NCBI GenBank assembly: GCA_045541115.1
Contig: JAZQIM010000015.1
Location: 81,314 to 145,313, forward strand
Source: Aphodoplasma sp045541115
Lineage (GTDB): Bacteria > Bacillota > Clostridia > UBA1381 > UMGS1253
DNA length: 64,000 nt
Reading direction: 5' to 3'
Shown: positions 8,493 to 17,368 of the stretch, piece after piece
How the letters are laid out: every line of letters starts with the position of its first letter
Position numbering within the stretch: position 1 is the first letter of the stretch
Translations under genes and position numbers: made by a program
Notes under the pieces: model-generated
What the model was told of the DNA's origin: nothing
The model's database searches: none
Seen by the model: the letters and a program-made list of their open reading frames with translations, nothing else

Positions 8493-9557
8493 TCACTTTT
8501 CACCCATCATTTTCACACCATCGCAAAGCACATACACAATAAGTATGATGCCGAGATATCCAAACAGCGAATATACATACTTTACAATACCTGAAAAACC
8601 TAAAAACAATATAGGACAGCTTACAGCTATTAAAATTATAATGGCTGTAAGCTTTTTTATTTTCAGGCTCGTCATAAGATAGTTAAACACACCGTATCCA
8701 CATGATATCGCCGTCGTAAACATCGAAAAATAAAGCGAAAGAGAATATATGATTTCTATTGTTTTACCGTTTCTTGATACAATAGATAATAAGGGTATCT
8801 CGCCAAGAACAATCTTTCCGTAATAAAGCTTAATTGCCGCCCATATCGAGGCAGATATTATAAACAGAGCCCCGCCACCTATTATGGATGCGCCGATGCA
8901 TACTCTTTTGCTTGTGATAACATCTTTTAAGCCTGCAATTATTACAATCGCACTAAGCAGATTGTACGACGCATAAATAAGCCCCGAAACTATATAATTT
9001 TTGCACAATGACGTTATTAGTCCACTGCCAAATGTCGCTACATCACGAAACACAAACGAGTATATACCAAGCAAAAACAGCGATACTGCCATTATCGGTG
9101 CAAGTATGGCATTAACAGTTAAAATCGCTTTTATATCAAACCAAAATACTACTACGCATAAAAGCATCATAGTGCACATCCCGAAAACGCGGCTTGTTTT
9201 AAGGGCGCTGTAAAAAAGCTCTCCGCTCCCCGACACCATAGAGCAAAACGAGACAAGCATAAAAAGCATTACACAAATTTTTATAAAACTGCATGCTTTT
9301 TTCGGCGCAATCGAGCAGATGTATTCGCCAAAGCCATTTATATCATTTTTATCAACACGCAGCATAACACAAAGCGCGCAAACAACAAACAAAACACATA
9401 CTCCCATAAGAGAATAAATGCTTTTTTTGCCATATACAACAAAATACGAAAGGATTTCCTGCCCCGATGCAAAGCCTGCCCCGATTACTGTCGCAACGTA
9501 TGTAAGTGCTATTAATAGTGTATTTTTTACATCTCTCACTGCATCACATCCACTCAT
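8493..9557 (-). CDS. YkvI-like membrane transporter (APC superfamily)
   Basis: About 354 residues with ten or more hydrophobic segments. The first segment holds TVIGAGFASGQEI, the hallmark of the YkvI/COG3949 family of predicted amino-acid or organic-cation transporters, whose substrates are unknown. The start is uncertain: MSGCDAV at 9557 fits family length best, but an ATG at 9575 and a longer frame to 9656 also exist and the ribosome site is weak. It is divergent from spoVFA, sharing a 140-bp promoter region. The stop lies one base from that of queT. Confidence 0.8.
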   Translation of the reverse strand: MSGCDAVRDVKNTLLIALTYVATVIGAGFASGQEILSYFVVYGKKSIYSLMGVCVLFVVCALCVMLRVDKNDINGFGEYICSIAPKKACSFIKICVMLFMLVSFCSMVSGSGELFYSALKTSRVFGMCTMMLLCVVVFWFDIKAILTVNAILAPIMAVSLFLLGIYSFVFRDVATFGSGLITSLCKNYIVSGLIYASYNLLSAIVIIAGLKDVITSKRVCIGASIIGGGALFIISASIWAAIKLYYGKIVLGEIPLLSIVSRNGKTIEIIYSLSLYFSMFTTAISCGYGVFNYLMTSLKIKKLTAIIILIAVSCPILFLGFSGIVKYVYSLFGYLGIILIVYVLCDGVKMMGEK

Positions 9558-9631
9558 AAATATTTTCCCATACATAATATTTTTATCTAATATAAAATAT
9601 TCCGTCTGCACATGCACACATAAATATTTCT

Positions 9632-9646
9632 TCACATAATATGTGA
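9632..9646. promoter_or_regulatory. 15-bp palindrome in the ykvI/spoVFA divergent region
   Basis: TCACATAATATGTGA is a perfect inverted repeat around a central base, placed between two divergent genes. A very similar palindrome lies at the murD promoter (11299-11314). It may be an operator; no protein is assigned. Confidence 0.4.
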
Positions 9647-9698
9647 GTGTATACAAATATTTTGCCGCGCTATCTAATATGAAACGGAGAATGAAATT

Positions 9699-10586
9699 AT
9701 GAGTGATATAAAAAACGCTAACAGAAGCTTTGCAATAATAGGCGGCGATATGCGCCAGATACGCCTTGCAAATTCACTTGCAAAAAACGGGTATACTGTC
9801 AGGGTGTTCGGCTTTAATGCAGATAATAAGCATTTACATATAAAGCCGTCATCGTCGCTTGACGAGGCAATAGAAGGTGCCTCTATTATCGTTTTACCGC
9901 TTCCGTCACTTTCGCAATCAAATATCATTAACACGCCGCTTTATGATGAGAATATATATATTTGCTCTCTTCTTGAAAAAATGACAAAAAATCAGATTCT
10001 TCTCGGAGGTAAAATCGATGATTCTCTAAAAACACTTCTTAATATTCACAACGTCTATTATATCGACTATTTTCTGCGTGAAGAACTCATCGTCTTAAAT
10101 GCCGCTTTAACTGCTGAAGGCGGAATTTCAATCGCACTTTCCAATACGCCATTTGCCCTTTTTTCGAGCAAATGCCTCGTTATCGGCTATGGAAGAATAG
10201 GAAAAATACTGTGTAACATGCTCGACGGCATGGGCGCAAATGTATGTGCATGCGCACGAAAACACGAAGCTTTTGCATGGATTGATTCGTATGGATACGA
10301 TAAATGTCATATAGATGAGCTTAAAGAGGTTATCGGCGATTACGATATTATATTTAATACCGCTCCATCTTTAGTAATAACAAAGGATGTCCTCAAAAAT
10401 GTACGCAGCGATGCTTTAATAGTTGACCTCGCCTCAAAGCCGGGCGGCATCGACTTTGAAAGCGCAAGAGAGCTTGGCATAAATACTATATGGGCGCTTT
10501 CGCTGCCCGGGCGCAGTGCCCCAATAAGCGCAGGCGACATAATTAAACAAACAATACTTAATATTTGCGATGAATTGGGGGTGTAA
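9699..10586 (+). CDS. spoVFA: Dipicolinate synthase subunit A (SpoVFA/DpaA)
   Basis: With subunit B this makes dipicolinic acid from dihydrodipicolinate in the mother cell; the product is loaded into the spore core and gives heat resistance. The 295-residue protein has an N-terminal Rossmann start (FAIIGGDMRQIRLANSLAKN) and a second nucleotide-binding fold (LVIGYGRIGKILCNML) near 155, the usual DpaA layout. ATG 9699 is preceded by GGAGA. Subunit B follows three bases later, so the two are co-transcribed. Mother-cell sigma factor control is expected from other spore-formers, but no convincing promoter was seen. Confidence 0.93.
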   Translation: MSDIKNANRSFAIIGGDMRQIRLANSLAKNGYTVRVFGFNADNKHLHIKPSSSLDEAIEGASIIVLPLPSLSQSNIINTPLYDENIYICSLLEKMTKNQILLGGKIDDSLKTLLNIHNVYYIDYFLREELIVLNAALTAEGGISIALSNTPFALFSSKCLVIGYGRIGKILCNMLDGMGANVCACARKHEAFAWIDSYGYDKCHIDELKEVIGDYDIIFNTAPSLVITKDVLKNVRSDALIVDLASKPGGIDFESARELGINTIWALSLPGRSAPISAGDIIKQTILNICDELGV

Positions 10587-10589
10587 TTT

Positions 10590-11168
10590 ATGGATTTATA
10601 CGGCAAAAACATTGGCTTTGCCATGACGGGCTCGTTTTGCACATTCAAAAGGGTAATCGATGAAATCGAAACCTTGAAAAATACAGGTGCAAACATTATC
10701 CCGATAATGAGCAAAACTGCATACGAAACGGATACACGCTTCGGAAAAAGCAGCGATTTCATTGAAAAGATTGAATCGATTACACAAAACAGCATCATAC
10801 ACACTATCTCACAAGCAGAACCAATAGGACCAAAAAAGCTTTTAGATGCGTTAATTATCGCGCCATGTACCGGGAACACTATCGCAAAGCTTGCGGGCGG
10901 AATTACGGATACGCCACCCACGATGGCGGCAAAAGCTCATCTTCGAAACGAGCGCCCTTTAATAGTTGCCGTGTCGACAAACGACGGTCTCGGCGCGAGC
11001 GGCAAAAACATTATGACACTTTTAAACAGCAAAAACATATATATGGTGCCTTTTGGGCAAGATGATCCTATACAGAAAACCAAGTCGCTCGTCGCGCACA
11101 TGGAGCTTATTTGCCAAACAACAATGAGCGCTCTTGACAAAGTACAGATTCAGCCGGTTATCTTTTAG
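10590..11168 (+). CDS. spoVFB: Dipicolinate synthase subunit B (SpoVFB/DpaB flavoprotein)
   Basis: This 192-residue flavoprotein-fold partner of SpoVFA is required for dipicolinate formation during sporulation. The start GFAMTGSFCTFKRV and later IAPCTGNTIAKLAGGITD (near 90) and PLIVAVSTNDGLG are typical of the HFCD-type flavin-binding family to which DpaB belongs. It starts three bases after spoVFA behind a GGGGGTG site. Length is normal. Confidence 0.93.
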   Translation: MDLYGKNIGFAMTGSFCTFKRVIDEIETLKNTGANIIPIMSKTAYETDTRFGKSSDFIEKIESITQNSIIHTISQAEPIGPKKLLDALIIAPCTGNTIAKLAGGITDTPPTMAAKAHLRNERPLIVAVSTNDGLGASGKNIMTLLNSKNIYMVPFGQDDPIQKTKSLVAHMELICQTTMSALDKVQIQPVIF

Positions 11169-11277
11169 TTTTTGCTGATTATACAAAGCAATTACACGCT
11201 GTCTTGTGGGCAATCAAGGCAGCCTGTTTTTTACCAAAAACCTCTCCCCCACTTAAACGACAAATTTTCCCAAACTG

Positions 11278-11314
11278 TTGACTTTTTTTGATATTTGGCA
11301 CATAATATTATGTG
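11278..11314 (+). promoter_or_regulatory. murD promoter with an overlapping 16-bp palindrome
   Basis: TTGACT (11278-11283) and CATAAT (11301-11306) are 17 bp apart. The -10 box sits inside the perfect palindrome CACATAATATTATGTG (11299-11314), so a dimeric repressor bound there would block the promoter. The gap 11169-11362 otherwise holds no gene. Confidence 0.6.
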
Positions 11315-11362
11315 AATTATGTTTTATTTTAAAAGATATATACTTACCTGGAGGGATAACTC

Positions 11363-12721
11363 ATGAACGAAAAGCTAAAGCTTTTTAAAAAGGAGATTAA
11401 AAATAAAAAAATTACTGTTCTCGGCATCGGTGTGAGCAATCTACCTCTCATTGAACTTCTCGCAAAAAACGGTGCGATTGTATGTGCATGTGACAAGCGT
11501 GACAAAAAAGATTTAAAAGATGAATTAGAGCGTTTGTCCGCCTATAACATAACATACAAGCTCGGCGAGAACTATCTTGACGATATTTGCGCCGATATAA
11601 TATTTAAAACACCGGGCATGCGTTATGATTTGCCGCAGCTTGAAGATGCAAGAAAGCGTGGTAGTATTGTGACTTCGGAGATGGAAGTGTTTTTCGAGCT
11701 TTGCGATGCTAAAAAAATCGCAGTTACAGGCAGCGACGGAAAGACTACAACTACTACGCTTATATCAGAAATGCTAAAAAAGCAAGGCTACAAAGTATGG
11801 CTTGGCGGCAATATCGGTAACCCACTTTTAAGCGAGGTCGAAAACATTAAAAATGATGATTTTGTTGTGCTTGAATTAAGCAGTTTTCAGCTTCATACGA
11901 TGAAACAAAGCCCCGACATCGCCGTTATAACTAACCTTTCACCGAATCATCTCGACATGCATAAGGATATGCAAGAATATATCGATGCAAAAAAGAACAT
12001 TTATCTATATCAAAAAGCAGGCGACAAGCTCGTTTTAAATTATGATAATGATATTACCCGCTCATGTGCAGATGAGAGCGTAAACGCACCTGTATTTTTC
12101 TCAAAAACACAGGAATTCAAGGACGGCGTATATCTAAAAGACGGCGTTATATATCGCGGCGCAAAGAAAGTTATATGTGCAGATGAAATCAAGCTTCCGG
12201 GCATGCATAACACAGAAAATTATATGGCGGCAATCGCTGCACTTGACGGCATTGTGTCTGATGATACTATATGTCATGTAGCAAGATGCTTTGGCGGAGT
12301 TGAACATCGAATTGAGCTCGTGCGTGAGCTTGATGGCGTTAAGTATTATAACGATTCAATCGCAAGCAGCCCTACCCGCACCACAGCAGGTCTTCGCTCA
12401 TTTAATCAAAAAGTTATTCTGATTGCCGGCGGATACGATAAGCATATCCCGTTTGACGATTTCGGACCTGTTATAAAAGAGCATGTGAAAAAGCTGATTT
12501 TGATAGGTGTTACAGCGCCAAAAATAAAGAAGGCCGCAAATGACGCGGGCATGAATGATGATGTAATGTGTGGTGATTTAAAAGAGGCTGTCAAGCTTGC
12601 AAAAGAAAATGCAAATAGCGGCGATATCGTTTTATTATCGCCTGCATGTGCAAGCTTTGATATGTTTAAAAATTTTGCAGTACGTGGCAATACATTTAAA
12701 AAGTATGTAAACGAGCTTTAA
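11363..12721 (+). CDS. murD: UDP-N-acetylmuramoyl-L-alanine--D-glutamate ligase MurD
   Basis: This cytoplasmic Mur ligase adds D-glutamate to UDP-MurNAc-L-Ala in peptidoglycan precursor synthesis. The 452 residues show the N-terminal Rossmann domain (VLGIGVSNLPLIELL), the ATP-binding P-loop VTGSDGKTTTTTL (near 125), the LELSSFQL segment, the NHLDMH histidine/asparagine motif and the C-terminal NDSIASSPTRT plus GGYDKHIPF. It has its own promoter and a strong GGAGGG site. It lies alone here rather than in a dcw cluster, next to dipicolinate synthesis, so a role in spore cortex synthesis is conceivable, though this may be the only copy. Confidence 0.95.
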   Translation: MNEKLKLFKKEIKNKKITVLGIGVSNLPLIELLAKNGAIVCACDKRDKKDLKDELERLSAYNITYKLGENYLDDICADIIFKTPGMRYDLPQLEDARKRGSIVTSEMEVFFELCDAKKIAVTGSDGKTTTTTLISEMLKKQGYKVWLGGNIGNPLLSEVENIKNDDFVVLELSSFQLHTMKQSPDIAVITNLSPNHLDMHKDMQEYIDAKKNIYLYQKAGDKLVLNYDNDITRSCADESVNAPVFFSKTQEFKDGVYLKDGVIYRGAKKVICADEIKLPGMHNTENYMAAIAALDGIVSDDTICHVARCFGGVEHRIELVRELDGVKYYNDSIASSPTRTTAGLRSFNQKVILIAGGYDKHIPFDDFGPVIKEHVKKLILIGVTAPKIKKAANDAGMNDDVMCGDLKEAVKLAKENANSGDIVLLSPACASFDMFKNFAVRGNTFKKYVNEL

Positions 12722-12737
12722 AAGAACGGAGATATTT

Positions 12738-13790
12738 ATGGATAAACGCGAAATTGAAAACACAATATCATATTTAAGTAACTTACACGGCATTTCAGGC
12801 TTTGAAGAAAATATCGCCAAATCTGTGTGTGAGCTTTTTAAGCCATATGTCGACGAAGTCAGTATCGATGCGCTCGGAAGCGTAATTGCGCACAAAAAAA
12901 ACAAAAATCCAAACGCTAAAAAGGTTATGCTCGATGCGCATGCAGACGAAATTGGGCTTATGGTAACAAAGATAGATGAAAAAGGATTTTTAAAATTTAC
13001 AAGTGTAGGCGGAATCGATGAGCGCATACTTCCCTCTTTAGAAGTAGTCGTTCACGCGAAAGAAGACATCCCCGGCATTATCGGCATAAAACCTGTACAT
13101 CTTCAAAGTGAAGACGAAAGCAAGAAAACTCTCAAGATGGACGAGCTTGCAATAGATGTTGGAATGAATATGGAAAAAGTGTGTGAGCTTATTTGTCCCG
13201 GCGATGCTGTATCTTTTAAACAAGAAGCACTCCCCCTTTTAAACTCACAGATGAGTGGTAAAAGCTTCGATGACAGAGCAAGCATCTGTGCCATTTTATG
13301 TGCGGCGCAAAGCCTTTATGAAAAGGAGCTCGACGTTGACGTTTACTATGTAATCTCTACTTTTGAAGAAACAAATCTTGCCGGCGCAAAGTGCGCAGCG
13401 TACACAATAGAGCCTGATTATGCATTGGTAATCGATGTAACTCACGCAAAAACGCCCGATAACACAGAATGTAGATTTTCTGTCGGTGGCGGAGTGGCAT
13501 ATTCTGTCGGTCCAAATGTCTGTGCGCCGCTATCAAGGCTTATAAAGACAATTGCAGATAAGAACAATATAGATGCGCTAAAGGAAGTTGACGGAGGCAG
13601 CAGCGGCACAAATGCATGGGCTGTGCAAATCAGCCAAAACGGTGTCGCAACAGCCGTCTTATCTTTGCCACTAAAATATATGCATACACCTACCGAGGTC
13701 ATTTCATCAGACGATGTAATCGCTGCCGGGAAAATTGCTTGTGATTTTGTATGCTCGCTTGATAGCGCTTTTAACATTTCAGATATATAA
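12738..13790 (+). CDS. M42 family metallo-aminopeptidase (first of three)
   Basis: A 350-residue cytoplasmic cocatalytic metallo-aminopeptidase (glutamyl aminopeptidase/tetrahedral aminopeptidase family). All expected metal and catalytic positions are visible: LDAHADEIGLM (His, Asp), SFDDRASIC (bridging Asp), TFEETNLAGA (Glu-Glu), VIDVTHAKTPD (Asp) and KYMHTPTEV (His). It follows murD by 16 bp and heads three related genes with short gaps, so it is likely part of one operon. Such enzymes trim peptides from protein turnover; a spore-specific role is speculative. Confidence 0.9.
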   Translation: MDKREIENTISYLSNLHGISGFEENIAKSVCELFKPYVDEVSIDALGSVIAHKKNKNPNAKKVMLDAHADEIGLMVTKIDEKGFLKFTSVGGIDERILPSLEVVVHAKEDIPGIIGIKPVHLQSEDESKKTLKMDELAIDVGMNMEKVCELICPGDAVSFKQEALPLLNSQMSGKSFDDRASICAILCAAQSLYEKELDVDVYYVISTFEETNLAGAKCAAYTIEPDYALVIDVTHAKTPDNTECRFSVGGGVAYSVGPNVCAPLSRLIKTIADKNNIDALKEVDGGSSGTNAWAVQISQNGVATAVLSLPLKYMHTPTEVISSDDVIAAGKIACDFVCSLDSAFNISDI

Positions 13791-13804
13791 GGGAGATATT
13801 TATA

Positions 13805-14821
13805 ATGCTTTTAAAAGATTTGTGTCAAGCGCACGGCGTAAGCGGCGATGAAGAGCGCGTGCGCAAAATTATATATGACAATATAAAAATGAATTGCGAT
13901 GCTGTATCAGTAGATATTATGGGTAATATGGTTGCTTATAAAAAAGGCTTTGACAGCAGTAAAAAAATAATGCTCTGTGCGCATATGGACGAAGTCGGTC
14001 TTATCATAAGCGACATTACAGACACAGGCTTTTTAAAATTTAAAGCTGTCGGCGGTCTTGATACACGCGTACTTATCGGAAAGCGCGTAAAAGTAGGCAA
14101 AAACAATATTTCAGGTATAATATCTCTAAAAGCAATACACCTTCAGACAAAAGCCGAGCGCGAAAATGCACCCGACATAAAATCGCTCTACATTGATATC
14201 GGTGCAAAGGATAAAGAAGATGCCGAAAAACACATATCTCTTGGCGATTATGCATCTTTTGATACAGGTTTTAGCGAATTCGGCGACGGTTATTATAAAG
14301 CAAAAGCGCTAGATGACAGATGTGGCTGCGCAATTTTAGCCGATTTAACGAAGCTTGGCTGCGCATATGACACATACTTTTGCTTTACAGTGCAAGAAGA
14401 AGTCGGCTGTCGCGGCGCGTCAATCTGTGCAAACCGCATAGGCGCAGATGCCGCACTCATTGTTGAGGCAACTACATGCGGCGATATAAGCGGCGCTCCA
14501 AAGCATCTGGAGGTTACAAATCCGCATGGCGGCGCTGCATTTTCTCTTCTTGACCGCGGTTCTTTGTCTGATATAGAGCTTACCAAAAATCTTTATTCTC
14601 TCTCATTAGAAGAAAATATAAGCGTTCAGTATAAAAGAACTACGATGGGTGGAAACGATGCGCGCGCTATTCAAACTGCCGCAGGTGGCACGCTTACATG
14701 CGCAGTGTCTCTTCCCTGCAGGTATTTACATTCGCCTGTTTGCACAGTATCAAAATCTGATTACGATGCCGTGTATAATGTTGCAAAGTTATTTATTACA
14801 AGGACAAAGGAGCTGATATAA
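13805..14821 (+). CDS. M42 family metallo-aminopeptidase (second of three)
   Basis: 338 residues with the same fold and motif order as its neighbours: LCAHMDEVGLI, ALDDRCGC, VQEEVGCRGA, IVEATTCGD and RYLHSPVC. It has Glu where the first and third copies have Asp in the second metal-ligand motif (VEATTC against IDVT). This substitution occurs in an M42 subgroup and probably marks a different substrate preference. It starts 14 bases after the first copy, and its stop directly abuts the next start codon. Confidence 0.9.
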   Translation: MLLKDLCQAHGVSGDEERVRKIIYDNIKMNCDAVSVDIMGNMVAYKKGFDSSKKIMLCAHMDEVGLIISDITDTGFLKFKAVGGLDTRVLIGKRVKVGKNNISGIISLKAIHLQTKAERENAPDIKSLYIDIGAKDKEDAEKHISLGDYASFDTGFSEFGDGYYKAKALDDRCGCAILADLTKLGCAYDTYFCFTVQEEVGCRGASICANRIGADAALIVEATTCGDISGAPKHLEVTNPHGGAAFSLLDRGSLSDIELTKNLYSLSLEENISVQYKRTTMGGNDARAIQTAAGGTLTCAVSLPCRYLHSPVCTVSKSDYDAVYNVAKLFITRTKELI

Positions 14822-15802
14822 ATGAATCTATTAAAAAAGCTTACAAGTGTAAATGCTCCATCCGGACACGAGAAAAATTTACACGAAATTATCATAAATG
14901 AGCTTAATGATTTTGCCGACGAAATAAACACCGACGCTCTCGGAAACCTTATAATTCACAAAGCGGGAAACGGAAAAAAACTTATGCTTGCCGCTCATGC
15001 AGATGAAATCGGAATAATCGTGACATATATCGAAGAAAACGGCCTTTTACGTTTTGGCAATGTCGGCGGCGTGAAAGCTATATATGCACTCTCGCAGCGC
15101 GTAGTATTTACTAACGGCACACACGGCGTTGTCTATTATGATAAATCAAAGGATATTGAAAAACTCAGCATCAATGATATGTATATAGATATCGGTGCAA
15201 AAGACAAAAACGAAGCGCAAAAGCTTGTAGGCATCGGCGATATGGCATGCTTTGAAGGCAAGTTTATCGAGCAGGGTGAGTGTATAATATCAAAAGCCCT
15301 TGATGACAGATGCGGCGTTTATGTTCTTATAGAGGCTCTAAAGCGCGCCAAATGCTCTCCAAACGATGTGTACGCCGTCTTTACGGCGCAAGAGGAACTC
15401 GGTCTTCGTGGTGCAAAAGCCAGCGCATACAACATAAATCCTGACATTGCAATTGCAATAGATGTAACAGATACAGGCGATTTGCCGGGCGCTACGGCTA
15501 TGGCTGTATCGATGGGCGGTGGCGCTGCGATAAAAATAAAAGACAGCAGTATAATTTCATCTAAATATGTTGTTGATTTATTAAAGAAAACAGCTACGGA
15601 AAACAACATCCCATACCAGCTTGAAGTGCTTGCTCATGGTGGCACGGATGCAGGCGCAATCCACACTATGCGCGGTGGCGCAAAAACTGCAACCTTATCA
15701 CTCCCCACACGCTACATTCACACGCCGGCAGAGATGATAAATAAATCCGACATTAAATCGTGTATTTCTATTTTACAAAAAGTTATTGAACAAACCCTGT
15801 AG
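14822..15802 (+). CDS. M42 family metallo-aminopeptidase (third of three)
   Basis: 326 residues, the shortest of the three. Motifs are AAHADEIGII, ALDDRCGV, AQEELGLRGA, AIDVTDTGD and RYIHTPAEM, so all active-site residues are kept. The ATG follows the preceding TAA with no gap, implying translational coupling. The three copies are clearly diverged from each other and all intact. M42 enzymes form large hollow dodecamers; whether these assemble as homo- or hetero-complexes cannot be told. Confidence 0.9.
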   Translation: MNLLKKLTSVNAPSGHEKNLHEIIINELNDFADEINTDALGNLIIHKAGNGKKLMLAAHADEIGIIVTYIEENGLLRFGNVGGVKAIYALSQRVVFTNGTHGVVYYDKSKDIEKLSINDMYIDIGAKDKNEAQKLVGIGDMACFEGKFIEQGECIISKALDDRCGVYVLIEALKRAKCSPNDVYAVFTAQEELGLRGAKASAYNINPDIAIAIDVTDTGDLPGATAMAVSMGGGAAIKIKDSSIISSKYVVDLLKKTATENNIPYQLEVLAHGGTDAGAIHTMRGGAKTATLSLPTRYIHTPAEMINKSDIKSCISILQKVIEQTL

Positions 15803-15819
15803 AAAGGCAAAATTTTGTT

Positions 15820-16572
15820 ATGAAAGAAAATCCAAATGAAAAAAGAAAAATCAGAACCCGAAATTTTATATGGTGGTTCGTAATGATTTCTCTTCTTCTC
15901 TCCATCATATATGTCGCAGTTGAAATGGCACTTGCACCATCTGTTGCTGATGCGCAGTCTCCACACACGCGCGTAAAGAGCGATTATGTGCTTATGCTTG
16001 CACAATGTGTGCTTGGCATCGTTGCGATGCTACTACCAAGTATGCTTGCAAAAAGAATAAATCTTATTATTCCATCAAACATGCTTATATCATATACGCT
16101 GTTTTTATACTGTGCCATATTTTTAGGCGAGGTAAGAAACTTCTATTACACCATTCCCTATTGGGACACTATCCTTCATACATTTAGCGGCGTGATGCTC
16201 GGCTCGCTTGGTTTTTCATTTATAAGCTTTCTTAACAAAACAGAGCGTATTCCTCTTAATTTAAGCCCGTCATTTGTTGCAGTATTTGCTTTTTGCTTCG
16301 GTGTAACGCTTGGCGTTGTGTGGGAATTTTATGAGTTTTTCTGCGATGGACTTCTTAACACAAATATGCAAAAATTTGCACTCGAAGTAGGTACTATGCT
16401 CTTGGGACGAGATGCGCTCGTAGATACAATGCAGGACTTACTTGTCGATGCGATAGGTGCTGCATTAGTTTCGATTATCGGTTATATTTCTGTTAAATTT
16501 CAAAAAGGCTGGGTAGAAAAGCTGCTCCTAAAATTTCATCATGGCAGCAAAAACACTGACAAAGATATTTAA
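15820..16572 (+). CDS. YjdF/DUF2238-like polytopic membrane protein
   Basis: 250 residues with about six hydrophobic segments and a positively charged N-terminus. The centre has the YYTIPYWDTILHTFSGVMLG segment and later GVVWEFYEF, the conserved W-D-x3-H and W-E-x2-E pattern of the DUF2238 (YjdF) family, whose function is unknown. A polar stretch near the C-terminus precedes a final hydrophobic helix. It starts 17 bp after the last M42 gene and probably shares its transcript. The spoIIR promoter follows directly. Confidence 0.65.
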   Translation: MKENPNEKRKIRTRNFIWWFVMISLLLSIIYVAVEMALAPSVADAQSPHTRVKSDYVLMLAQCVLGIVAMLLPSMLAKRINLIIPSNMLISYTLFLYCAIFLGEVRNFYYTIPYWDTILHTFSGVMLGSLGFSFISFLNKTERIPLNLSPSFVAVFAFCFGVTLGVVWEFYEFFCDGLLNTNMQKFALEVGTMLLGRDALVDTMQDLLVDAIGAALVSIIGYISVKFQKGWVEKLLLKFHHGSKNTDKDI

Positions 16573-16578
16573 AAACAT

Positions 16579-16607
16579 GTATATAAAACAAAATACATGA
16601 CAATACT
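16579..16607 (+). promoter_or_regulatory. Putative sigma-F promoter of spoIIR
   Basis: GTATA (16579-16583), a 15-bp spacer, then GACAATACT (16599-16607) match the forespore sigma-F consensus at most positions. Position and spacing fit the known sigma-F control of spoIIR in Bacillus. Transcription should begin near 16613, inside the left arm of the inverted repeat at 16605-16643. Confidence 0.6.
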
Positions 16608-16643
16608 CCTTTTAGCTTTGTAAAAATACATACTAAAAGGAGT
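16605..16643 (+). promoter_or_regulatory. Inverted repeat over the spoIIR ribosome-binding site
   Basis: Perfect 11-bp arms ACTCCTTTTAG (16605-16615) and CTAAAAGGAGT (16633-16643) with a 17-nt loop, followed by six T residues that end at the ATG (16649). In a transcript read through from upstream genes the hairpin would bury the AAAGGAG site or end transcription; a transcript starting at the sigma-F promoter lacks most of the left arm. Confidence 0.65.
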
Positions 16644-16648
16644 TTTTT

Positions 16649-17263
16649 ATGCGAAAAATTGTTATTTCTCTTCTCTTTGGACTTATGTTCTCAATGCTTA
16701 TAATGGCGTATGCAGATGAAACTCAAAAGGGCATTGCGGACTCGCTTGTGAGGCTTCATATCGTTGCAAACAGCGACTCTAAGATTGACCAATCAGTAAA
16801 GCTAGCAGTTCGTGATGCGGTTATAAGTGAGCTCTCTGCCGTAATATCAGACGCTAAAAACCCATCTCATGCTCAGCAAATTATAAATGATAATCTACCA
16901 TTTGTCGAAAAAACGGCTCAAATCGTACTTGAAAAAAACAATTTAAGCTACGGTGCTACAGCTCTGTGTACCATTTCACATTTTCCGACAAAACAATATG
17001 AAAACATCACCCTTCCTGCCGGAAATTACAACGCATTAAAAATAATCCTTGGAAATGGCGACGGTCAGAATTGGTGGTGTGTAATGTATCCGCCATTATG
17101 CTTTCAAGGCTCTGTAGACGGCAATATGAATAATAGTGCAAAGGAGCTGCTCAAATCAAATCTTGATGACGATGAATATGCGCTCATATGCGAAAATAGT
17201 ACCCTACCGGTCAAGTTTAAATTCAAAATTTTTGAAATTTTTGATAAGTTAAATAACAGATAA
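16649..17263 (+). CDS. spoIIR: Stage II sporulation protein R (SpoIIR)
   Basis: This is the forespore-made signal protein that crosses into the intermembrane space and triggers SpoIIGA to process pro-sigma-E in the mother cell. The 204 residues begin with a signal peptide (about residues 1-23, KIVISLLFGLMFSMLIMAYA) followed by the family signature LVRLHIVANSDSKIDQSVKLAVRD and the C-terminal WWCVMYPPLCF. It has a sigma-F-type promoter and a hairpin covering the Shine-Dalgarno site, fitting the need for tight, forespore-only expression. Confidence 0.93.
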   Translation: MRKIVISLLFGLMFSMLIMAYADETQKGIADSLVRLHIVANSDSKIDQSVKLAVRDAVISELSAVISDAKNPSHAQQIINDNLPFVEKTAQIVLEKNNLSYGATALCTISHFPTKQYENITLPAGNYNALKIILGNGDGQNWWCVMYPPLCFQGSVDGNMNNSAKELLKSNLDDDEYALICENSTLPVKFKFKIFEIFDKLNNR

Positions 17264-17368
17264 TATTTGGCACAAAATTTCTTCATCCCCAAAAATTTAC
17301 TTACATAAAAATTCCTTAATTGCGCACAATAACTTTGTAAAATCAATGCTGAAAAGGAGTTTTTGTAT

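Noticed and set aside
17264..17368. Sigma-54 or sigma-G promoter from the TTGGCAC segment before spoVT
   Set aside because: The matching downstream box is missing and the sigma-G consensus fits poorly.
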